A stretch of 64,000 nt of DNA from assembly GCF_009711135.1 (NCBI RefSeq), contig NZ_WMIC01000001.1, positions 1 to 64,000 on the forward strand, in the 5' to 3' direction. The stretch is from Flavobacterium sp. LC2016-01 (GTDB lineage: Bacteria > Bacteroidota > Bacteroidia > Flavobacteriales > Flavobacteriaceae). The translations under genes and the position numbers were made by a program. Position 1 is the stretch's first letter. Every line of letters begins with the position of its first letter. Positions 24,090-32,333 of this stretch are shown here, in pieces. The notes beneath the pieces are model-generated. The model was not told where the DNA came from. It did not search any database and saw nothing but the letters and a program-made list of their open reading frames with translations.

Positions 24090-26750
24090 ATGATAAATAA
24101 TCAAGCGCAATTTTATAGAGGAGATCTTCATATTCATTCTTATGGAGAATTTGGTTCATTTGATGTTACTGATACCGCAATGACGCCACAAGCAATTGTT
24201 GATACCGCTATTGAAAAAAATCTCAAAATAATAAGTATAACAGATCACAATGAAATAAACAATTGTCATTTTGCAATTGAATATGCAAAAGGTAAAGATG
24301 TTTTAGTAATACCTGGTGTAGAAATTTCTACTACACAAGGACATTTACTTGTTTACTTTGAAACTTTTGCAGAACTAAGAAGTTTTTATGGCAAATTAAC
24401 AATTTCTGGGGATAAAACACTTTGCACTCAAGGCATTGTTGATTGCTTAGACTTTGCCAATCAATTTGGAGGATTCGGGATTCTTGCACATATTGAATTA
24501 ACATCAGGCTTTGAAAAAACAATTGCTAGATTCGGACCTCAAATGGAAGAGATTTTTAAAATTAAAAATTTATTAGGATTGGAAATTAGTTCTAGAAGTT
24601 CTATTAGCTTGTATAGTGAATTTGATGTTTCAGATTTAAAAAAGGAACGAAATAATTTAGTAGCTATAAGAAGGGCTCATCTTGAATATGATTTAGATTA
24701 TAATCTTCCAAAAATTATGTCTTCCGACTCCCATACTTTGAATAAGTTAGGAACAAATGCAGAAGGTGAAAATAAGTTAACAAGATATAAAGTTGATGAA
24801 CTCAATTTTCATTCAATTAAAATTGCTTTACAATATTATGAATCTCGAATAAGATTAGAAAATGAAATTCCAGAACAAAGACCATATATCAAAACAATAA
24901 AATTAGAAGGAGGGCTCTTTAATTCTACCACTATAACACTTAGTAGTAATTTGACATGTATTATTGGTAGTAGAGGAGCGGGTAAGTCAACTTTACTTGA
25001 GTCAATACGTGAAGCAACTGGTAATAAATCAAAATATGGAGTTGTTGATTCAGATGTTTGGCCACAACAAATTGAGCTAACATATTATGATGAAGCAAAT
25101 CAAAAAATTGATTTTGTTAGAGAAAAGAATAATTCAATAAGAAATGCAACTGATCCGATAAACGGAATTGGAAAAATAGACATAGAGACTTATGGACAGG
25201 GAGAAACAGCTGAAACATTGCAACACAGTGATGAAAATCCAAGAGTTTTAATTAATTTTTTAGATAGTTTTTTGAATCTTGAATCTAAAAATATTGAGGA
25301 TAATTTATTGATAAAGGAATTATTAGAAAATCAAAGTTCATCAAAAAAAATAAGACTTGAATTATTAAGTTATGTAGAAACTGAAAAAGCCTTAAAAAAT
25401 GAGGAAAAAAAATTAGAAAGCTTAAAAAAGGAAAAAGCAGGGGAATTAGTAACCTATCAAAACTCTTTAATAAAAGAAAGACAAATTCGAGCAGAATTAA
25501 TTAGCAAACTTCAGGAGTTAGTTGCTAAATACAAAGAAATTTTTTCTGATGATACTTTGTTTACTAATTTTTCAACTATCTCTGATGATGAAATTATTGT
25601 TGGGAAAGATTTTTTTCAAAATGTCAAAAAAATTGTTTCGGATTTTTCAAATGTCGTAAAAACTAAATCGACTGAATTAAATTCGGAACTTACAGCTAAA
25701 ATTGAACAATTAAATATTGAATTGAAAAATTGGGCACAAAAAGAGACAGAAATTCAGGCAAAAATTGATATTAAGAAAGCACAACTAGAAGCTCAAGGAA
25801 TTCCTTTTGATTTAGGAAAGATAAATCAAATATCAATTGATATTATTGATTATAAGAAGAAGATAGAAAAGCTAAATCAAGATAAAATTTTATTGCAAAA
25901 ACTCAATGATGAGCGTATTATATTAATAGAAAAGAGATTAACTAACAAAAAAGAAATTTATGATCTAAGAAAAGTGTTTTCTAAAAAAGCAAACCTAAAT
26001 CTGAAAAATACAATAGACGGTTTTTTTATAACAATCAAATATAAATCAGGAATATATTCGACGGACTTTGAAGAATTATTAAAAGTAAAAATGGATTGGA
26101 GGCAAAACAAAAAAACAAAAATCATTTCGTCAAATTTTTCTGTCTTTCAATTTCTTGAAATTTGTCAAAAAAATGAGCTTGATAAATTAGTCAATTTGAC
26201 AGATGAAGAGGGTAATTTGATATTCACAAGTTTAGAATGTCAGAGCATTATTGATAAAATTAATGGTGATTTTAATTTTGAAGATTTTCAAGCGGTAAGG
26301 TTTGATGATTTACCTGAGGTAACTATTACTAAAAGTTATATAGATGCTGAAGGTTCTACCAAATATATATCAAAACCTCTTTCAAAACTTTCTCTAGGTC
26401 AACAGCAGTCAGTACTATTAGGTATTTTAATGTTGTCAGATAGCAATAAACCATTAATAATAGACCAACCGGAGGATAATTTGGACAGCGAGTTTATTTT
26501 TAAAACAATAGTTAAAAACCTTAGAAAGATTAAGGAACAAAGACAAGTTATCATTGTAACTCATAATCCTAACATTGCAGTATTAGGTGATGCAGAGCTT
26601 ATTATTCCACTAAAAAGTACAAATATAGTTACTCACGTTATTGATGCTGGTTCAATAGATAGAACAGAAACACGAGCAATTTGTTGTGAAATATTAGAAG
26701 GAGGAAAAAGAGCTTTTAAACAGCGTGAAGAAATTTATGGAATTAAATAG
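24090..26750 (+). CDS. PHP phosphoesterase fused to SMC/ABC-type ATPase (TrlF-like)
   Basis: An 886-residue two-part protein. Residues 1-220 form a PHP domain with its metal ligands: DLHIH (H14, H16), TDH (D52, H53), GVE (E78), LAH (H134) and SDSH (D213, H215). Residues 265-880 form an SMC/Rad50-like ATPase: Walker A GSRGAGKS (293-300), a long Lys/Glu-rich coiled coil (about 400-620), the ABC signature LSLGQQQ (about 767-773), Walker B PLIIDQPEDNLD (about 789-800) and the H-loop VTHNPNI (about 822). From memory, this architecture is named TrlF family in RefSeq. A DNA-processing nuclease driven by the ATPase, perhaps in phage or plasmid defence, is inferred. The gene stands alone and is richer in A/T-ending codons than its neighbours, suggesting transfer. 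All catalytic motifs look intact. Confidence 0.85.
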   Translation: MINNQAQFYRGDLHIHSYGEFGSFDVTDTAMTPQAIVDTAIEKNLKIISITDHNEINNCHFAIEYAKGKDVLVIPGVEISTTQGHLLVYFETFAELRSFYGKLTISGDKTLCTQGIVDCLDFANQFGGFGILAHIELTSGFEKTIARFGPQMEEIFKIKNLLGLEISSRSSISLYSEFDVSDLKKERNNLVAIRRAHLEYDLDYNLPKIMSSDSHTLNKLGTNAEGENKLTRYKVDELNFHSIKIALQYYESRIRLENEIPEQRPYIKTIKLEGGLFNSTTITLSSNLTCIIGSRGAGKSTLLESIREATGNKSKYGVVDSDVWPQQIELTYYDEANQKIDFVREKNNSIRNATDPINGIGKIDIETYGQGETAETLQHSDENPRVLINFLDSFLNLESKNIEDNLLIKELLENQSSSKKIRLELLSYVETEKALKNEEKKLESLKKEKAGELVTYQNSLIKERQIRAELISKLQELVAKYKEIFSDDTLFTNFSTISDDEIIVGKDFFQNVKKIVSDFSNVVKTKSTELNSELTAKIEQLNIELKNWAQKETEIQAKIDIKKAQLEAQGIPFDLGKINQISIDIIDYKKKIEKLNQDKILLQKLNDERIILIEKRLTNKKEIYDLRKVFSKKANLNLKNTIDGFFITIKYKSGIYSTDFEELLKVKMDWRQNKKTKIISSNFSVFQFLEICQKNELDKLVNLTDEEGNLIFTSLECQSIIDKINGDFNFEDFQAVRFDDLPEVTITKSYIDAEGSTKYISKPLSKLSLGQQQSVLLGILMLSDSNKPLIIDQPEDNLDSEFIFKTIVKNLRKIKEQRQVIIVTHNPNIAVLGDAELIIPLKSTNIVTHVIDAGSIDRTETRAICCEILEGGKRAFKQREEIYGIK

Positions 26751-27188
26751 CTTATTTTAGATACCAGGCTAGCGCGAGCGTCCCTCTCGTGCACATAACG
26801 TAACTTACGTGATCATCAATCAGTTTTTACATGCCATCTTTGAGGTCAGGCACGTCAAAATTGGGATCATGCTACCTCAAATTTGACGTCGCTAACGTCA
26901 AATTTGAACTTCAGGACGTCAAATTTGGGGTTTAGAACATCAACTGACAACCATAGAACGTCATATTTGTGGTTATTTTTCAAAAGGAGGTTTCCGTTTT
27001 CATAAGCCTTCGACACCCAATAGCGCGAATTTACAACCCGTGCCCGCAAAGATTGCCCGTAATATAACTTGAAAAAGACATACTTTGCGATCAGTTCAGG
27101 ATGTTTTAAAATTTTGTTATACTCGCTAATTTTTTTTAAATTTGAGTAAATGAATTACCCCAACATTCATTGAAATCTTCTTAGATAA
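26751..27188. other. Gene-free spacer containing a 21-bp minisatellite
   Basis: Holds the tandem array at 26852-26978 and otherwise unremarkable sequence. A 60-codon minus-strand frame across the array (26867-27049) encodes only the heptad repetition dictated by the 21-bp period, so I do not call it a gene. Confidence 0.6.
26852..26978. repeat. Minisatellite, about six units of 21 bp
   Basis: Units begin at 26852 (22 bp), 26874, 26895, 26916, 26937 and 26958. Each starts with ACGTCAAATTTG or a close variant (ACCTCAAATTTG, ACATCAACTGAC, ACGTCATATTTG) and continues with nine variable bases. Two neighbouring units also make a perfect 12-bp hairpin (26878-26889 with 26895-26906). Confidence 0.85.
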
Positions 27189-27323
27189 AGAAAAACAATC
27201 GGATACAATACGTTTTCAGACTCCAATATCGATAAATTTATATTAGACTTATTCGGAAAATCATCCCTGCAGGATTTTCAAACAGATGGCAAAAATGTTA
27301 CAGTTCATATATCATTAAGATGA
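27189..27323 (+). pseudogene. Possible 3' remnant of a lost gene
   Basis: This frame is open for 44 codons with a protein-like composition (TFSDSNIDKFILDLFGKSSL and onward) but has no start codon, being closed upstream by TAA at 27186. Its TGA overlaps the ATG of the next gene as ATGA, the pattern of translationally coupled genes. A 5'-deleted partner of the 27320 gene is the simplest reading. No family is recognised. An alternative reading in the next frame (27154-27246) is also protein-like, so the region may instead be frameshifted. Confidence 0.3.
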
Positions 27324-27610
27324 GTTACGAAAAAATCAAAGAAGAATTTATTAAAAGTGCGGAAGAGTATATAAACGCAAAGCGCCAACCTTTTGAAAAA
27401 TTATCAGGTATGGAACTAGTAGATGCAAAATCTCATTATCTCGATGATTTTCAAGAGTACATTACGCACTTAAATTTTGCATTGAATGCATTGATTGACG
27501 AACATTTGATACCTTTTCAAACTCTTGAAGAGGCAAATGCTTTTCAAGCTTATATGAAACCGACTTTTGATATTCTTTCTAAAAAGTTTACAGAAAGACT
27601 TATTGATTAA
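27320..27610 (+). CDS. Small uncharacterised soluble protein (96 aa)
   Basis: I do not recognise this protein. It is 96 residues, charged and helical-looking (MSYEKIKEEFIKSAEEYINA at the start), with no signal peptide, membrane segment or cysteine. Its ATG overlaps the stop of a truncated upstream frame (ATGA), suggesting it was once the second gene of a coupled pair that has lost its first member. It lies at the right edge of the accessory patch that begins with the PHP-ATPase gene. It may be a leftover of a transferred unit. Confidence 0.55.
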   Translation: MSYEKIKEEFIKSAEEYINAKRQPFEKLSGMELVDAKSHYLDDFQEYITHLNFALNALIDEHLIPFQTLEEANAFQAYMKPTFDILSKKFTERLID

Positions 27611-27779
27611 AAAGAGAAAATTTACGTTTTCAAAAGCCTTCTCCCGAAGCCTCGGGATCGCTCAGGATGACAATCAGGTTAAATTCCAAAAAGCAAATCC
27701 CAAATTCCAACTCCAAAAACAATCACAAAAAAACCTTAGAACCTTAGCATCTTAGAACCTCAGAACCTAAAAAAATAAG
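27611..27779. repeat. Mosaic of partial palindromic repeat words
   Basis: Contains AGCCTCGGGATCGCTCAGG ATGACA-type sequence, half of a hairpin family also seen at 57765-57845, followed by CCTTAGAACCTTAGCATC and CTTAGAACCTCAGAACC, the word family of 13245-13470. No gene. Confidence 0.6.
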
Positions 27780-27787
27780 TATTTTTG
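27780..27787 (+). promoter_or_regulatory. -7 promoter element of the FAD/Fe-S oxidoreductase gene
   Basis: TATTTTTG matches TAnnTTTG. Its last base is the G of a possible GTG start at 27787, so transcription must begin downstream. This favours the ATG at 27808 as the real start. Confidence 0.55.
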
Positions 27788-27807
27788 TGAAATCATATTC
27801 AGAAAAA

Positions 27808-30714
27808 ATGTCAATACTTAAGGATTTAGAGCAATTAGCCGGCGAACTCGAGGGCACACTTTTATACGATGATCTTCATAAAACACTTTATTCGACAGAT
27901 GCATCGGTGTACCGGATTCGGCCAAATGCGGTGGCTTTGCCTAAATCTACGGCAGATATCAGCAGATTAATTCGCTTTGCGGGAGAACATCATATTTCGG
28001 TTACACCAAGAACTGCCGGAACTTCACTTGCCGGACAAGCGGTTGGAGACGGACTTGTGATTGATGTTTCGAAACATTTCACCAAGATATTAGGTTACGA
28101 TGCCGAGAAAAAAACGGTTACCGTTCAGCCCGGCGTGATTCGCGATGAACTAAATTTGTTTTTAAAACCTCACGGCGTTTTCTTTGCGCCCATTACATCC
28201 ACTTCCAATCGCGCGATGATTGGTGGAATGGTAGGGAATAATTCATCTGGAACAACTTCGATTCGTTATGGCGTTACGCGTGATAAAATTGCTGAAGTAA
28301 AAGCGATTTTAAGCGATGGATCGGAAGTGGTTTTTGGCGAATTGACTTCGGCAGAATTTATTGAGAAAACCAAAGGCGATGCTTTAGAAAACAAAATTTA
28401 CAAAAGCGTTTACGACGAACTTTCAGTAAAAGAAAATCAGGTAGAAATTATAAAAGAGTTTCCGAAACCGGAAATTCACAGACGAAATACAGGTTACGCC
28501 GTTGATATTTTATTAAAATCAGAAATATTTGGCGGAACAGAACCAACAATAAACCTCGGGAAATTACTCTGCGGAAGCGAAGGAACTTTGGCCTTTACAA
28601 CCGAAATCACTTTAAAAGTTGACGATTTACCGCCAGCGCACAGTATTATGGTCGTTGGACATTATCATACGATTCAGGAATCTTTGGAATCTGTTGTGGT
28701 GGCGATGAAACATCATTTGTACACTTGTGAAATGATTGACGATACGATTTTAGATTGTACTAAAACGAATCGTGAACACATTAAAAATAGATTCTTTTTG
28801 GTTGGAGAACCTAAAGCGATTATGCTTTTTGAAGTAGCTTCTCATACTTTAGAAGATGCCGAAAATCAGGCAAACGCTTTAATTGCCGATTTAGAAAAAC
28901 ACAATTTTGGTTACGCACTCGTAAAAATTTACGGAGCGGATATTGATAAAGCCAACGAACTGAGAAAAGCCGGACTCGGACTTTTAGGAAGTATTGTAGG
29001 CGACAACAAAGCCGCCGATTCTATTGAAGATACAGCCGTAGAATTAAGCGATTTGCCAGCGTATATTGCAGAGTTTTCGGCGATGATGTTAAGTCACGGA
29101 CAGGAAGCGATTTATTACGCGCATGCCGGCGCGGGAGAATTGCATTTGCGTCCCGTTTTGAATTTGAAGAAAACTTCGGACTTAAAATTATTCAGAACCA
29201 TTGCGACCGATGTGGCGCATTTGGTAAAAAAATACAGAGGTTCGTTAAGCGGTGAACATGGTGACGGAATCGTACGTGGCGAGTTTATTCCGTTTATGAT
29301 TGGCGATAAGAATTACGAATTGCTGAAAAGAATCAAATTGGCGTTTGACCCGAATTCGGTTTTCAATATTGGAAAAATTGTCAACGCTTTGAAAATGGAT
29401 GAAAACCATCGCGTAATTTCTGGAAGAGTTGAGCCGGATATTAAAACATTTCAAGATTTCTCTGACAGTTTAGGGATTTTGCGTGCTGCCGAAAAATGCA
29501 ACGGTTCGGGAGATTGCCGAAAAATGCCATCGGCCGGAGGAGCGATGTGTCCGAGTTATCGTGCGACACGAAACGAAAAAGAGACGACTCGTGCGAGAGC
29601 AAACGCGTTGCGAGAATATTTGACGTATTCTGAAAAAGAAAACAAATTTGACCAGAAAGAATTATACGAAGTTTTTGAGTTGTGTGTAAGCTGTAAAGCC
29701 TGCGCCAGCGAATGTCCGAGTAATGTTGACGTTGCGACGCTGAAAGCTGAATTTTTATACCAATATCAAAAAGCAAACGGATTTTCGACCCGAAGCAAGA
29801 TTTTCGCTAACAATGCAAAATTGAACAAAATGGGAAGTTTGTTTCCGTCGATTACGAATTTTATTTCGAATCAGTCATTGGTAAAAAAATCAATGGGAAT
29901 TGCGTCGGAAAGACAAGTGCCACTTTTGGCAAAAAAGACTTTTAGAAAATGGTATGAAAATCAAAAAACACAAAATAATGATTTCCCAAACGGACAATTG
30001 TATTTGTTTGTAGATGAATTTACCAATTATTACGACGTCAATATCGGGATTGATGCTTTTGAATTATTGACGAAATTAGGTTACGAAGTTTTAATTGTAA
30101 ATCACGAAGAAAGTGGCAGAACCTATCTCTCAAAAGGATTTTTGGAAGAAGCGAAAAAGATCACTGATATTAATGTCAATATTTTCAAAGATTTAATTTC
30201 TTCGAAAGCGCCATTAATTGGAATTGAACCTTCCGCGATTTTGACTTTTAGAGATGAATATTTACGATTGGCATCGGATAAAGAAAGCGCAGAAAGGATT
30301 TCGCAAAACGCCTTCACCATTGAAGAATTCTTCAAAAAAGAAATTATCGACGGGAAAATAACACCAGATTCTTTTTCGGAAGAAACAAAAGAAATTAAAA
30401 TTCACGGACATTGTCATCAAAAGTCATTGAGTTCTGTTGAAGCGACTTTCGCCATGCTGAATCTGCCTAAAAATAATACGGTTACGATTTATAATTCGGG
30501 CTGTTGCGGTATGGCAGGATCTTTTGGTTATGAAAAAGAACATTATCAAGTGAGCATGCAAATGGGAGAGGACACGCTTTTTCCAAAAGTGCGCAACACT
30601 GCCGAAAACGTAAAAATTGCTGCGGCGGGAACGAGTTGTCGTCATCAAATTTATGATGGAACGAAACGAGAAGCACAACATCCTGTTAGTATTTTGAGAA
30701 GCTGTTTAAAATAG
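27808..30714 (+). CDS. FAD-linked oxidase fused to 4Fe-4S and CCG domains (D-lactate/glycolate dehydrogenase type)
   Basis: A protein of about 968 residues. The N-terminal FAD-binding PCMH-type domain has VALPKSTADISRLIRFAGEH, TPRTAGTSLAGQAVGDGLVIDVS, and MIGGMVGNNSSGTTSIRYGVT. The FAD-oxidase C domain contains GSLSGEHGDGIVRGEF. A ferredoxin-like module follows with CNGSGDCRKM and the 4Fe-4S motif CVSCKACASECPSNVDVA. The C-terminal heterodisulfide-reductase-like part has HGHCHQKSL and the CCG motif YNSGCCGMAGSFGYE. This fused layout occurs in D-2-hydroxyacid dehydrogenases that pass electrons to quinone or ETF. The substrate is unproven. The start is set at ATG 27808 because an upstream GTG falls inside the promoter. 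It is a single gene with no partner nearby. Confidence 0.88.
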   Translation: MSILKDLEQLAGELEGTLLYDDLHKTLYSTDASVYRIRPNAVALPKSTADISRLIRFAGEHHISVTPRTAGTSLAGQAVGDGLVIDVSKHFTKILGYDAEKKTVTVQPGVIRDELNLFLKPHGVFFAPITSTSNRAMIGGMVGNNSSGTTSIRYGVTRDKIAEVKAILSDGSEVVFGELTSAEFIEKTKGDALENKIYKSVYDELSVKENQVEIIKEFPKPEIHRRNTGYAVDILLKSEIFGGTEPTINLGKLLCGSEGTLAFTTEITLKVDDLPPAHSIMVVGHYHTIQESLESVVVAMKHHLYTCEMIDDTILDCTKTNREHIKNRFFLVGEPKAIMLFEVASHTLEDAENQANALIADLEKHNFGYALVKIYGADIDKANELRKAGLGLLGSIVGDNKAADSIEDTAVELSDLPAYIAEFSAMMLSHGQEAIYYAHAGAGELHLRPVLNLKKTSDLKLFRTIATDVAHLVKKYRGSLSGEHGDGIVRGEFIPFMIGDKNYELLKRIKLAFDPNSVFNIGKIVNALKMDENHRVISGRVEPDIKTFQDFSDSLGILRAAEKCNGSGDCRKMPSAGGAMCPSYRATRNEKETTRARANALREYLTYSEKENKFDQKELYEVFELCVSCKACASECPSNVDVATLKAEFLYQYQKANGFSTRSKIFANNAKLNKMGSLFPSITNFISNQSLVKKSMGIASERQVPLLAKKTFRKWYENQKTQNNDFPNGQLYLFVDEFTNYYDVNIGIDAFELLTKLGYEVLIVNHEESGRTYLSKGFLEEAKKITDINVNIFKDLISSKAPLIGIEPSAILTFRDEYLRLASDKESAERISQNAFTIEEFFKKEIIDGKITPDSFSEETKEIKIHGHCHQKSLSSVEATFAMLNLPKNNTVTIYNSGCCGMAGSFGYEKEHYQVSMQMGEDTLFPKVRNTAENVKIAAAGTSCRHQIYDGTKREAQHPVSILRSCLK

Positions 30715-30768
30715 GTTTAACCGCAAAGCTCGCTAAGATTTACGCCAAGAACACCAAGATTTTTTGTT

Positions 30769-30871
30769 TCTCTCGCAGATTTGGCAGATTGTTCAGATTT
30801 TATTTTTTAAATCTGTTTAAATCTTTAATAGATTAATCAAAATCCGCTATATCTGCTAAATCTGCGAGAGA
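30769..30871. repeat. Palindromic repeat with CTCTCGCAGAT ends, copy 1
   Basis: A 103-bp element that starts TCTCTCGCAGATTTGGCAGA and ends with its near-complement (TCTGCTAAATCTGCGAGAGA), with AT-rich sequence between. The same family is at 36870-36950. It lies between two converging genes. Confidence 0.8.
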
Positions 30872-30875
30872 AAAT

Positions 30876-32033
30876 TTAAACTACTGCAATCTTCTTTCCA
30901 GTTTCTGCCGCTTTATAAATTGCGTTGATGACTTTAATATCTTTAAGTCCTTCTTCGCCGGTAATATGATTGGGCAGTTTTTTGTTCTCTAATAGTAATT
31001 TCGCAATTTCATCCATTTGTGTCTGCTGTTGGTTTATTACAGGAAATTTTAAAGGCCCATTAGTTGACTTTCCGTTGTAAGGCCCATAACTTAAAGCCGG
31101 ACTCAGTTCGAATGAACCTTCATCTGCGGTAGCGTAAAATCGGTCGATATTATAATCTACCGTTGTGTTACAATTTGCTCTTGCACCACTGGGAAATTCC
31201 ATTTGCCAAGAAATACTTTCCTCGGTTTCAGAAAAAATTTGTTTGTTATATATTTTGCCAAATTGTGCCGTAACCGCAATGGGTTCTTCACCCAAAACAT
31301 AACGGCTTGCCTGAATGCAATAAACGCCTAAATCCATCAGAGGTCCGCCTCCGGATAATTTTTTGTTAAGCCTCCATTCGTTTCGGTCATTGAAATCGAC
31401 AGTGCTTTTTGTATCAAGCGGATCGTGAATTTTATAACCAAGAGAAGCTTCAATATATCGAACTTGCCCAAAAACTTTATTTTGCCCTAATCTTTTAATT
31501 TCGAGATGCGTTGGTTCGTAATGCAAGCGATAGCCAATTGCGAGCTGTACTTTATTGTCTTCGCAGGCTTTTATCATTTCCTCGCAATCTTTTACCGTAA
31601 TCGCCATTGGTTTTTCTGTAATAACATGTTTGCCAGCTTTTGCAGCGCGAATGACGAATTCTTTGTGCAATCCATTTGGGAGTATCACATACACCAAATC
31701 AATATCTTTATTTTTTACAATTTCATCGAAATTTTGATAGTTGTAGATGTTTTTTTCCGGAATATTATACTGAGTTTTCCATTTTTCGGCTTTAGATGGT
31801 GTTCCTGTCACTATTCCGGCAAGCGTACAATACTCAGAAACCTGAAGTCCCTCGGCTACTAGAGAAGCATACACTCCCAAACCGCACAAGGCAACATTTA
31901 ATTTTTTTCCGGTATAAGGTTTTTCATTTTTTTCTGGTTCTGTTAAAAATGAAGGAAGTGTAGTCATAATAACCGATGCGCCTACACCAACGCCAAATTT
32001 ATTTACAAAAGAACGTCTTGAGATTTTTTCCAT
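30876..32033 (-). CDS. Gfo/Idh/MocA family oxidoreductase with Tat-type leader
   Basis: A 385-residue NAD(P)-dependent sugar-dehydrogenase-like protein. The N terminus ISRRSFVNKFGVGVGASVIM carries a twin-arginine motif (SRRSFV) and hydrophobic core, so it is likely exported folded with cofactor, like glucose-fructose oxidoreductase. The Rossmann motif is altered to LNVALCGLGVYASLVAEGL. The catalytic-domain motif EKPMAITVKDCEEMI is in place, followed by GGGPLMDLGVYCIQASRY. The substrate is unknown. The gene stands alone, converging with the FAD oxidase gene and followed by a palindromic repeat. Confidence 0.87.
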   Translation of the reverse strand: MEKISRRSFVNKFGVGVGASVIMTTLPSFLTEPEKNEKPYTGKKLNVALCGLGVYASLVAEGLQVSEYCTLAGIVTGTPSKAEKWKTQYNIPEKNIYNYQNFDEIVKNKDIDLVYVILPNGLHKEFVIRAAKAGKHVITEKPMAITVKDCEEMIKACEDNKVQLAIGYRLHYEPTHLEIKRLGQNKVFGQVRYIEASLGYKIHDPLDTKSTVDFNDRNEWRLNKKLSGGGPLMDLGVYCIQASRYVLGEEPIAVTAQFGKIYNKQIFSETEESISWQMEFPSGARANCNTTVDYNIDRFYATADEGSFELSPALSYGPYNGKSTNGPLKFPVINQQQTQMDEIAKLLLENKKLPNHITGEEGLKDIKVINAIYKAAETGKKIAVV

Positions 32034-32140
32034 AAATTGGTTTTTTAGTTATGTTGTTAATTTGTTAGTACACTGTTGTTTAAAAAAGTTACATGCTGGG
32101 GAAACTTTGTCGAAGTTGACTACGAGATTATCTACAATCT

Positions 32141-32242
32141 TGTCATTCCGAGGAACGAGGAATCTCCTCAAGTAACTCCGTGACTAAAATCTCCAATCTT
32201 TGTCGAGCTTCTCGCGGAGATTCCTCGTTCCTCGGAATGACA
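32141..32242. repeat. Perfect 26-bp inverted repeat (CATTCCGAGGAACGAGGAAT type)
   Basis: The left arm at 32141-32166 and the right arm at 32217-32242 are exact complements over 26 bases. The arm core is CATTCCGAGGAACGAGGAAT. The 50-base middle contains a second, smaller fold. No gene. It is typical of a mobile foldback or REP-like repeat. Confidence 0.9.
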
Positions 32243-32270
32243 AACTTTCTGTATATTCTGTAGCTGAAAT

Positions 32271-32306
32271 AAAAAAAGCCTCATTATTTCGAAAAATAAT
32301 AAGGCT
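32271..32306 (-). terminator. Intrinsic terminator of the S9 peptidase gene
   Basis: Arms AGCCTCATTATTT and AAATAATAAGGCT, with a single mismatch, enclose a tight CGAA loop. On the minus strand they are followed by T7 (AAAAAAA at 32271-32277). It lies about 28 bases past the stop. Confidence 0.85.
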
Positions 32307-32333
32307 GTGAAATAGTTTTAAAAACAGTTGTAT

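Noticed and set aside
26867..27049. A 60-codon minus-strand frame with heptad-like KFDVLKFKFDV repetition
   Set aside because: The repetition follows directly from the 21-bp minisatellite. There is no independent sign of coding, no promoter, and the frame ends where the array ends.
27787..27807. GTG at 27787 as the start of the FAD/Fe-S oxidoreductase
   Set aside because: The GTG overlaps the -7 element TATTTTTG, so it would not be in the transcript. ATG 27808 lies at a suitable distance.
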